Source of the DNA: Symsagittifera roscoffensis
Taxonomy: Eukaryota; Xenacoelomorpha; Acoela; Convolutidae
DNA: 64,000 nt
Assembly (NCBI RefSeq): GCF_963678635.1
Contig: NC_087063.1
Span: 80,273,574-80,337,573, forward strand
Direction: 5' to 3'
Shown: one piece after another, positions 47,487 through 58,477 of the stretch
Position numbering within the stretch: the stretch's first letter is position 1
Layout: each line of letters begins with the position of its first letter
The notes under the pieces: model-generated
Database searches by the model: none
Told to the model about the DNA's origin: nothing
What the model saw: the letters and a program-made list of their open reading frames with translations, nothing else
Position numbers and translations under genes: made by a program

Positions 47487-47822
47487 AAGTGAACAGTCGA
47501 TGAATCCTTTGAACCACCGGACGCTGGATTTCTCAAGCGCCGGTATAGTAAAACAGAATTAGAAGAAAAATTAATTGATTTTGAAAATTTGTCTGATAAC
47601 TCGGAGTCAGACTCTTTCTACTGTGAGTTCATAAAAGATCAAACAGTAGAGGCTGACAACTCGGACGGAGAAAAAACATGCCCGCCCCCGAAAAACGAGC
47701 GAGAATATTCGATAGCAATGAAAACTAATTTAGGTGATTTGGATGATACTTCAGTTGAACTTTACCTACCACCATCTCGCCAGCCACTCACAACAGATCA
47801 TATAACATTCTTGTTTATCTGA
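47487..47822 (+). pseudogene. Acidic open frame downstream of the polymerase remnant
   Basis: A frame open from about 47487 has no clear ATG until 47589. It encodes an acidic protein with GFLKRRYSKTELEEKL, DNSESDSFYCEF and SVELYLPPSRQPL. Composition is clearly coding-like and unlike the flanking AT-rich DNA. It lies about 140 bp after the polymerase remnant on the same strand, so it may be an accessory Polinton gene or the last part of one. I do not recognise the family. Confidence 0.4.
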
Positions 47823-47829
47823 TGTATGT

Positions 47830-49050
47830 TAAAAACAACCCCTCATTTCATTGCAATGCTTGCTTATTTAACGTGAACTACAGTAAAACCTCCTAATTTC
47901 ACTTAGTATGAGAACTTACTCTGAGATTTTTCATTGAAACGTTTGAGTATAAATTTTTCCTAGTTGTTTTCGAGAAATTTTAGTTTAACCATGCCGTTCT
48001 GATTGAATTGAATTGATTTGTAATTTAAAATTTGGTACGTTTGAAATTTTCGTTTTGACAAACTGATTAGCATCTTTTTTGCTAACTAAATCCAGGATAA
48101 TTGTTTTCTTGACAATGAAGCGTAAAAAACGCATGGCAATTTGGGTTGGGCTGAACTGATTTAGTTTTTGGATATATAAGTTAAATTTTCTCAACTTCAC
48201 AGCGTCTTTGTAATCTAAGTTAATTCGAAGGCGAAGCTGGAATGGTTCTTTGAAATAGTTTTCGCTCTGTTGGTGGCATAAACGGGTTTGAACTTATGCT
48301 GACTGTTTTTAGTTTTACCGGCAAAAATTTCAAAAGGTAAGTGTTGAACTTAATTCAACTACCAATGGTAAATGTTTTACCGGATGTAAAAGATAAGTGA
48401 AGCATGCGTGGGAAAAAAAGCGAGATATTGAAAGCAAAACATGTAATTCTTTTACCATTTGGGAATATACCCAGTCAATACAACGGTGAGGGGACAATTT
48501 TGTCCCCTCTAATCACAACAGAAACATACAATTTGTCCCCTTGTGTTCAACAATTGTCCCCCGCCGTTGCGATGACGGGGAATACGATTACTTCTACAGA
48601 AGATATTCAGTTTTCTAAATTATTAAACAAACGAGAAAATTTTAATGTATGGTTCTCAATTGATTTTTGAATTTGATAGTTGGGCGGAAAAGAATTCTAC
48701 GAATGTGTTTTACAGGTTTATTTTCTGTACCAAAAATGAATTTTTCCATTTGAAAGTTTGATTGATTTGTTTTTCACTTGAAAAAATGCGCCTAGTACGT
48801 TAATATGACATTTGAGGAAACCTTGCAAAATTTTTATTAAAAATACTCAGGAACCCTTAGATTGGCTGAAATCGAAAGGTAATCCCTTTAACGCAATACT
48901 TTGCGGTAAAAACTCTCCTCGAGTGACTCTTGCTTGCTGTAGCTCTGGTTGAGATTTTTCGTAAAAACGGAAACTTGCCTAAGTTTCGGAAAAAAAAGGA
49001 TATACTTTCGTTGAAAGCTGAAAGCAAAATCCCAAAGTTACGTGGCTTAA
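47830..49050. other. Spacer between Polinton and FkbM gene
   Basis: No gene seen. Three close TTGTCCCC-type motifs (48499, 48533, 48555) form a minor repeat. The 3' end of the FkbM gene lies just to the right. Confidence 0.5.
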
Positions 49051-49060
49051 AGAAACGTTT

Positions 49061-50029
49061 TTATTTTTTTATCCACAAAACATCTTCATAACACTTGTGC
49101 AAGTTCATAATGTTTAATTTTTTGCCTCCTAATAATGTAGTTGGATAAAACTTCCGTCCCAGTATTAACATGGCCTCTAGAAACTTCCTTCTTTTGCTTC
49201 CATTTTTTCGACTTTTCGAATTCATGGGCTTAACAATATTGTGAAACTCCATCAAAATATAGAATACATCAACTTCTTCTAGAAACTTCTGTCCACCAAT
49301 TATAGCATTAGGCTCGGATCCTTCAATGTCCATTTTTATTATTACTTGATTAATATTCTTTAAATTTAGTAATGGTAGCATGTTATCCAGGGTTGTCACT
49401 CGAATGTTTTCAGCCCTTTTGCAATTTCTATCCTCGAGTAGTTTAGTTGCGCCGACATTTGATTTGCTTATAAACAATGAGGAATAAACACACATTTTGC
49501 TATCCATAAGCGCATATGGAAAAATGGTTACAGTTTCAGTTAAATTGTTTATCGCAACAGTTTGGGTCAAACTTTCTAGCGTATTCAAAATGGGTTCAAA
49601 TGCGAATACTCTTCGCCCTAGCAAAGCAGCTGATACAGTATATACTCCAATGTTTGCTCCTATATCAAAGAAAACAGCTTGTGGAAACTTAGGCATTAAA
49701 TGTTTGAATAGAATATTTTGAGCAGCGTTTTCCCAATTTCCGTTTTCCAAAATAACCCCGGACATGAATTCGTCTCCTGGTACAAAACATATTCTGGGTC
49801 GTTTTGGAACGCGCACCGCCCACTGTTTTATATTCAAATAGTTGTCACAGAAAGTTTTCACAAAACCAGGTTTCAGTGTAAAATCTGTCCATGGTTGAAT
49901 TTCAGTAGTTTGGGTCGACTGCTGAATCAATTCAGGACTGGAAATTTTGATTGTTTTGAAAGTATAGTTCACGCAAAATATCCACAACGGTATGGACAAA
50001 ACTGTTATAAAAGACCATCCTCTAAACAT
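49061..50029 (-). CDS. FkbM-family methyltransferase, membrane-anchored
   Basis: This intact single-exon frame of 322 residues belongs to the FkbM (Methyltransf_21) family of S-adenosylmethionine-dependent methyltransferases, which typically methylate sugars or other small hydroxyl compounds. Residues about 7-24 (ITVLSIPLWIFCV) form an N-terminal membrane segment, suggesting a type II Golgi or ER protein with a lumenal catalytic domain. The SAM-binding motif FFDIGANIGVYT starts near residue 120, AFEP follows at 143-146, and IKMDIEGSEPNAIIGG (about 231-246) is the second family signature. The start is the first ATG, directly before the hydrophobic segment. It lies about 1.1 kb downstream of sarcalumenin on the same strand. 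No poly-A tail or target duplication was noticed to prove a retrocopy. The substrate cannot be told. Confidence 0.9.
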   Translation of the reverse strand: MFRGWSFITVLSIPLWIFCVNYTFKTIKISSPELIQQSTQTTEIQPWTDFTLKPGFVKTFCDNYLNIKQWAVRVPKRPRICFVPGDEFMSGVILENGNWENAAQNILFKHLMPKFPQAVFFDIGANIGVYTVSAALLGRRVFAFEPILNTLESLTQTVAINNLTETVTIFPYALMDSKMCVYSSLFISKSNVGATKLLEDRNCKRAENIRVTTLDNMLPLLNLKNINQVIIKMDIEGSEPNAIIGGQKFLEEVDVFYILMEFHNIVKPMNSKSRKNGSKRRKFLEAMLILGRKFYPTTLLGGKKLNIMNLHKCYEDVLWIKK

Positions 50030-50039
50030 TTCGCGTAAT

Positions 50040-51100
50040 AAACAGTTGTATGAAATTCAAAAAAATTGTTTTATGCTAAAAGGTATTTTTGGGAGAGCCG
50101 CCCAAAAATCATTTGAGTAGTTGCGATGAATAATGAGCGTACGAGAGGCTGTTTTTTGGAATCTTTTTCAAATTCTATCAAATGAAAAACTTAGATAACT
50201 CTTGTCAACTGTATATGCTTCTTGGTTGCTGAAAAAGTTAGAAGTCAAAAAAAAGCGGATCATTTGCATTTCAGTTTTGTAGAGTCATAATTACAGCCCT
50301 CGTTTTAGGATCAGAAAAATTCGTTTTTGTTAATGTTTTTTTTCCCAATGGGGGCAATTAATGTTTTTTTTTCCCAATGGGGGCAATACATTTTCCCCAA
50401 AGACGCGCATTTTTTCCGGAGGGGGGGTATAGAAAAATTTAAAAATTGTTTGGCTTTTTTAGGGTTGCATTATTTGGCTATAAAAAACTCCCCATCCTAA
50501 ACCCTTGAAAACCATATTTTGGCAAACATCTCCTACCGCCACTGGGAAATTTTTGAAAAAACAGGCCAAAACGGTGTTAATGATAATTTTTTGGACGTTT
50601 TGATCAAAAAGTCGCGTTTTCTCGGCGGGAGCTCCCCCCTAGTTTTAAAACCAATAGATTTGGGCTTTAAGAAAATCTTGAGTTTTGGTGAGCCAGAAAT
50701 GGCTGTCATAAAATAAATCAACATTTGGCGCTTTGGAAAAATTTGGCTACCGCAGAGTTCAGGGGAAGAATAGTTGTGTCAATAAAAGCTACAAACCAAA
50801 CCACCCCCCACCCCCACTCCTCCCGACATCCCGACACGCCAAGCCCTCGGCACGGAAGTTGGCAGCCTGACCCCCTCGGAGCACCACTGTCCAGACCTTT
50901 AAAAAGGATTATATGGCCAAAAAAACCAAAATACGAAATACTAGACAGATGAAGAAAGGCATTTAAGTTTGAGAAAAAATTGTGGTAATATTATATTTCA
51001 GTGGATGTTATTCAAGCTTTGAGTTTTTATCTGATTTAAGAGTTAAATTTTCAATTCAGTTGAAGAGCAGAATTTGTTAGTGTTAAATCATTAGATTCGT
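50040..51100. other. Spacer between FkbM and sarcalumenin genes
   Basis: No supported gene. A 27-bp unit (GTTTTTTTTCCCAATGGGGG plus CAATTAAT) is duplicated in tandem at about 50334-50388. A locally C-rich stretch (50800-50890) stands out from the AT-rich background but has no conserved frame. Confidence 0.5.
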
Positions 51101-51106
51101 CATCAT

Positions 51107-53474
<2,368 letters not shown>

Positions 53475-53479
53475 CTGCA

Positions 53480-54698
53480 ACACAGAAGAAACACCATGTT
53501 TCAAAACGAAACAAAAAAAATGTACGGTAAAACTAAAATAAACAAATACGATAACAAGTAAAATATCAAGTAGAAGAAAAACACCAAAATTGTCTGAATA
53601 TAATTCTGAGACCTCGACCGGGAACTGTTCTCGAGAAAATACCAGGTGAGATACGCGACTTTTTTCCAGAATTAAAATTTCTCGCCAATGACCAAAAGCT
53701 CATAGTCAGGGCAAATTTTTTTAGTGTGGAAACATATCATTACAATCGCTACGGTCTGAAACTAAGTCGCAAAACTTTGGAAAACGGTAGTAATTAGTCG
53801 CAATAATCCTGAAGTTCGTGGCAACGGTCTGAAGAAATGGTCATCATGGTCCAAAAATCAATCGCGAAAGTCTGCAAATTATTCTTTTTATTAACGAGAG
53901 TTTAAAAAGAGTCACGTTAAATAAAATTTGAGTCTTGAATTCGCCACATTATGAAATAGTAGGTAAAATCTGGACATAGCGCCGAGAAAACCTGGTCAAA
54001 AATCGCAGAATAAGAAGCAAATTGTTCAACCATTCTTTTTACAAAACTTTTGTGTTTAAAGAGTTACAGTTTTTGAAGAAGCTATATTGCAATGAAAAAC
54101 CCTAACTAAAAACAAGGATAGCTGGTTACTGTGCAAGTGACACAGTGTTCCGACCATAGTCTTAAAAAAATGCAACAAATTTTTCGAATTATTGTCGTTT
54201 TTTTTCGGCTTGAGATAAAATGAGCTGAAAAAAAATTTAGAGAATAGGTATATTAGACAGTCATAATAAAAATGCAAATTAAAAAACAATTTTTTGAGAA
54301 AAGTAACTTGAAAAATGAAAAAAACAATTAAAATGTTTTTTTGAAGCTTTGCAGTTTTTTTTTTAAAATTTTTGAAGATTTTCATTACAAAAAGACGCTA
54401 AAATTCTCAAATCAAACTAACATTACTCAAGTAAATCTAACTTTTTACAATTTAAAGTGAGCTATTGTAAGCTTTTAAGCAGTTAAAATACGACTGCTCT
54501 TAAATTTTCACGACTGTAAGGGCTTCAAGATGATATATCACTCAACCCAGTGCAATGATTATTCGTAATACCTGATTGCGCGTAGAAAACAAAAACAAAA
54601 AAAAACGCATCCGAATACAAAAAACCACCCATTTTAAATGGTCGGAACAAAAACAACAAAAAACAATGAAAACGAAAAGGTTGACACGTATTTAATAT
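53480..54698 (-). other. Sarcalumenin intron, part left of the retrotransposon
   Basis: AT-rich intron sequence from the acceptor TTCTGTGTTGCAG (53475-53487, minus strand) to the insertion site. No other gene seen. The target site duplication AATAT is at 54694-54698. Confidence 0.75.
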
Positions 54699-54957
54699 TG
54701 TGGTACCGTGTAGTACTGCTGCCACAGTAACCTCTGAGAATAGTGCTATTAATTATTCAGTTATGTATTGTTATTACTATTCAAGGCCGTTCATGCAGGC
54801 CAAGCGCAATAGTCATTTAGGACATTGCTGTTGAGATAGAGACATGAAAAGACAAGCATGATCTCAGATCTAAATTAAGACAAAGTTAGCAGTCTAAATT
54901 AAAACGTTTTACTTATTCTGTTTTACAATTACTTGAGTAAATCCAACAGTTATCACA
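54699..54957 (+). repeat. 5' LTR
   Basis: Starts TGTGGTACCGTGTAG and ends CAACAGTTATCACA. Preceded by AATAT (54694-54698), matching 61818-61822. The Gag ATG begins on its last base. Confidence 0.95.
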
Positions 54958-57900
54958 TGGCGCAGCCAGCAGGATTCCTGTCCCAAGACAACAGAACGGA
55001 CATGGGGATTCCAGTATTTTGGACAACCGCGAACTCTGACCCTCCCTGGAATTTTAGGATATGGCTAGATCAATTTTTTTTGGCCGTAACCGTGAAGGAG
55101 AGTGTGGACCCGGAACTTTTGTTACAAGAACCAAAAGAAGTTCTGTTAGAACAGTTACCAAGACCCGAAACTCCAAGGGAAAACGAAAATGCACAAGCGA
55201 TTGCTGATAGAGAAGCCAGAGACCAACTAGCTAGAGATAAAATTAACCTGGAAAATGAAGAAAGAAGAGCTAGAGGTCCAAAGGTTGGTCACAACGTATA
55301 CTACAACGAGGTACAGAAAAGAGTCGCTTCCAGACTATTCCTGGCGTTGGGTACAGAAGGTAAGAAGAAATTCGTCCAAAAGAACCCCCATGTGGAAGTG
55401 TCAAAGTTAGAATTTCGAGAGATGGTGGCCTTGGCGAAAGTGTCATTTGACAAATCACAGAGCGTTACATATGAACGTTATAAACTATTCAATCGATCAC
55501 AAGAAACTGGAGAAACACTCGAGGCATTTCATGCAGCACTAACTGCACAAGCAGCAAAAGCTGAGCTAGGAACACTGGAGGATCAATTAGTGCGGGACCT
55601 ATTCATCTCGAAAATGAAGAATGTGGTATTACAAGACACATTGACATTTGAAACATTTTCACCGGAAGAAGTACTGAAGAGAGCGTTAAAGTTTGAACAA
55701 AGTAAACAGACAACACAGGCGTTTCAGAAAACTAACGCAACAACTGCAAGTACAGTTCAGATAAATGGGGCAGCGAAGATAAAACAAGAACCCATAATGA
55801 GTATCGGTAACAAGAATGCTAGCGGAAGAAGACAAGCAAACAGTGGGTATAGAAAGAAATTTGCAGACAGAAAGGAGGGGAGAAGTTTTGCAGATTCAAA
55901 GACGTGTACCCGATGTGGTCGAATATTCGGAGAAGGACATCTGAAGAAATGCCCGGCCATGGGTAAAACATGTAAGAATTGTTCTAAACCGAACCATTTC
56001 GCTAAAATGTGTAAATCACAACAAGTGAATGAGATTGCAGAAAAATCATCAAGCTCAGATGAAGAGTGTAACCTGATTCAGTCATTCGAATCGTGTGAGG
56101 AATTCGAAATTATGTCGGTCGAATCAGAACTATCTTCGCTGGAAGAAATTGATGAATATATAAAAGGGCAATCGAATAAAAACAAAGAATCCGACAAGCA
56201 CAGAAAGGATGTACAGAAGGTTGACATCAGAAGAAATACCCGATCGAAACAAATAAGGTCACTAAAGGCTCTGGTGAGAATCGATCATCAGATCATAAAT
56301 ATGACCATTGATACGGGTAGTCCAGTATCTTTCTTGAACTGGGCGACTGCAAAGATGATTCTAGAATCTTCGAAAAATACCAAGTTTATTCCACGGGAGA
56401 ATCTCAATTTGACTACAAAATTTGTAGACTACAACAAGCAGCCGATTAACATACTGGGTGCAATCACCACGAACATCCGTTCGGCGGGGTGGGAAGTGGT
56501 GGGAGCATCGTTCTTAATCACAGAAAGACGCACACGGTGTATTTTGGGGCTGGATTTACAGAGCAAAGTGGGAATACACACAACACAGAAGTTGGCACCA
56601 AAAGAAAAGACGAGGTTTGATGTCTTACTGTGCGAACAGTCAGAAGGTTGGAAAAACAAATTTTACAGTAAATTTAAGAATCTTTTCGATCGTCAAGGTT
56701 GCTCAAAAAATCATGTGGTTAGCACAAAGTTCAAGTACCCACTCTGCCCTTTACAAGAAAAGGGGAGACGCATTCCGATACACATACAAGAGAAAGTGTA
56801 CGAGGAAATGGAAAAACTGTTAAAAGAAGGGCATATAGAACGATTAGACAAATGCACTAGTGATTGTTTTATAGCACCTATTGTAATAACAGTGAAAAAA
56901 GATGATTCCATAAAATTGGCGCTCGACGCCAAACCTATCAATAGACAATTGTTTAAAAACAAATATCAAATGCCAAATGTGGATGAATTGATAGACGGTG
57001 TTAGCCAAATTGTCACAGCGAACACAAACGGGAAACTGTATTTCTCAGTACTAGATTTGAAGTACGCGTACAGTCAATTAAAGTTGACTGCAGAGACAGC
57101 GAAACAATGCAATTTCAACATCATAGGTGGGCAAGCCACTGGTACATACAGATTCTTAACAGGGTTTTATGGTTTGGCAGACATGCCAGCAGAGTTTCAA
57201 AAAGCTATGGACAGAACATTAAATCATGCGGAAAACACGTTCTGTTTTCTTGATGATATACTAATTGTATCAAAAGGGAGTGAACAAGAACATGAAGAAT
57301 TGATTATGAATGTCCTAAAAAAGCTAGATAAAGAGAATTTGGCATTAAAACTGTCGAAATGTGAATTTTTTCAACAGGAAGTGAATTGGTTGGGGCATAA
57401 GTTATCGTCGGACGGAATCTCTCCTAAAATCACAAAAACAGAAGCGATCCTAAAACTTAGCCCGCCAACATCACTGAAACAACTTAGATCATTTCTAGGC
57501 AGTATAAATCATCTGGCCAAGTTCATCCCAAATGCGGCTACGCTAACAGAAAAATTGAGACCACTATTACGCGAAGAAAATGAGAAAAAGAAACTCAAAA
57601 GTGTAAAAATTCAAGTAAAAAAATTCGAATGGAAAGAAGAACATTCGGGAATATTCGAGTCAATAAAAACAGCGGTTGCGAATATAACAAAAATTCATTA
57701 TTATGACCCCAGTTTAGACACTAGGGTGAAATGTGATGCCAGTCACAGTGGGCTGGGCGCATCGCTAGAACAACAAAACGCTGAGGGGGAGTGGATACCA
57801 ATCGCATTCGCTTCCAGGTACCTAAATACACAAGAAAAAAAATATTCCACAAATGAGCTTGAACTGCTTGCAGTTGTATGGTCGGTTGATCGATTTAAAC

Positions 57901-58460
57901 ACTTTTTATTAGGCAAGGAATTCGTAATCGCTACAGATCACAAAGCGCTAGTCTCTGCTTTGGATGAAAATAAATCAAATAAAACGTACCAATCTAGATT
58001 AACTAGATGGGTAGACAGACTATTACCTTACCAATTTAAGGTTGTTCATTTACCAGGAAAAGATATGGGTATAGTAGATTATCTTTCTCGAAATCCAAAG
58101 GGGGAACCCTGGCCGGAGTCAGTATTGGATGAAAAATTCGTAGTTACATCAATCGAAAGTTTCCATAAAGCTCTCGACTGTTTAAACAGTCGGATAAATG
58201 ATCAGTATAGGCTCGACCGGAACGAAAACGTTCTAGAATATTCTAGAATTGATCAAAATATGTCGATTAAGAACACGTCATCTACCCGTTGCTATAGCAA
58301 CCAAAACGGTCCAAAATGGACAAAGCACGACCGGAACGAAAGAAATGAAGATTCGCGTTCGTTTCAACGAGAAAAGCGCGAAAATCCAAAAATCAGTATA
58401 TCTCAAAATCGTCAGCGGATACAGTCGGTTCAGTCATTAGAAAAACCAGCAAATTCTTAA
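54957..58460 (+). CDS. Retrotransposon Gag-protease-RT-RNase H polyprotein
   Basis: The frame has 1167 residues from the ATG at 54957. The N-terminal Gag is rich in charged residues. Two zinc knuckles follow at about 317-352, the second as CKNCSKPNHFAKMC. The aspartic protease has DTGSPVSF (D452), the reverse transcriptase has LDLKYAYSQL and FLDD (first catalytic-pair Asp about 766), and RNase H has KCDASHSGLG (D927) and TNELELLAVVW. The frame ends before integrase, which lies in the -1 frame downstream. The frame is also open for eight codons upstream through the LTR, but the first ATG spans the LTR/primer-site junction and is the likely start. It copies the element's RNA into DNA in cytoplasmic particles. 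Confidence 0.93.
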   Translation: MAQPAGFLSQDNRTDMGIPVFWTTANSDPPWNFRIWLDQFFLAVTVKESVDPELLLQEPKEVLLEQLPRPETPRENENAQAIADREARDQLARDKINLENEERRARGPKVGHNVYYNEVQKRVASRLFLALGTEGKKKFVQKNPHVEVSKLEFREMVALAKVSFDKSQSVTYERYKLFNRSQETGETLEAFHAALTAQAAKAELGTLEDQLVRDLFISKMKNVVLQDTLTFETFSPEEVLKRALKFEQSKQTTQAFQKTNATTASTVQINGAAKIKQEPIMSIGNKNASGRRQANSGYRKKFADRKEGRSFADSKTCTRCGRIFGEGHLKKCPAMGKTCKNCSKPNHFAKMCKSQQVNEIAEKSSSSDEECNLIQSFESCEEFEIMSVESELSSLEEIDEYIKGQSNKNKESDKHRKDVQKVDIRRNTRSKQIRSLKALVRIDHQIINMTIDTGSPVSFLNWATAKMILESSKNTKFIPRENLNLTTKFVDYNKQPINILGAITTNIRSAGWEVVGASFLITERRTRCILGLDLQSKVGIHTTQKLAPKEKTRFDVLLCEQSEGWKNKFYSKFKNLFDRQGCSKNHVVSTKFKYPLCPLQEKGRRIPIHIQEKVYEEMEKLLKEGHIERLDKCTSDCFIAPIVITVKKDDSIKLALDAKPINRQLFKNKYQMPNVDELIDGVSQIVTANTNGKLYFSVLDLKYAYSQLKLTAETAKQCNFNIIGGQATGTYRFLTGFYGLADMPAEFQKAMDRTLNHAENTFCFLDDILIVSKGSEQEHEELIMNVLKKLDKENLALKLSKCEFFQQEVNWLGHKLSSDGISPKITKTEAILKLSPPTSLKQLRSFLGSINHLAKFIPNAATLTEKLRPLLREENEKKKLKSVKIQVKKFEWKEEHSGIFESIKTAVANITKIHYYDPSLDTRVKCDASHSGLGASLEQQNAEGEWIPIAFASRYLNTQEKKYSTNELELLAVVWSVDRFKHFLLGKEFVIATDHKALVSALDENKSNKTYQSRLTRWVDRLLPYQFKVVHLPGKDMGIVDYLSRNPKGEPWPESVLDEKFVVTSIESFHKALDCLNSRINDQYRLDRNENVLEYSRIDQNMSIKNTSSTRCYSNQNGPKWTKHDRNERNEDSRSFQREKRENPKISISQNRQRIQSVQSLEKPANS
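54958..54975 (+). other. Primer-binding site of the retrotransposon
   Basis: TGGCGCAGCCAGCAGG follows the LTR directly. TGG at this place is the usual complement of a tRNA CCA end. The TGGCGCAG start is like that of several gypsy-group elements said to use tRNA-Ser, but the tRNA is not verified here. The site is also Gag coding sequence. Confidence 0.7.
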
Positions 58461-58477
58461 ATCAGAAATCGAGAAAA

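Larger units (their letters stand above)
36540..47822 (+). mobile_element. Polinton (Maverick) remnant, plus strand
   Basis: Integrase, minor-capsid-like region, major capsid, an unknown frame and protein-primed polymerase B follow one another on the plus strand over about 11 kb, which is Polinton gene content. ATPase and Ulp1-like protease were not found. All genes are broken. Terminal inverted repeats and a 6-bp target duplication could not be located, so the true ends are uncertain. The CAA run and the 169-bp duplication are later changes. This is a fossil of a virus-like transposon, not an active element. Confidence 0.75.
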
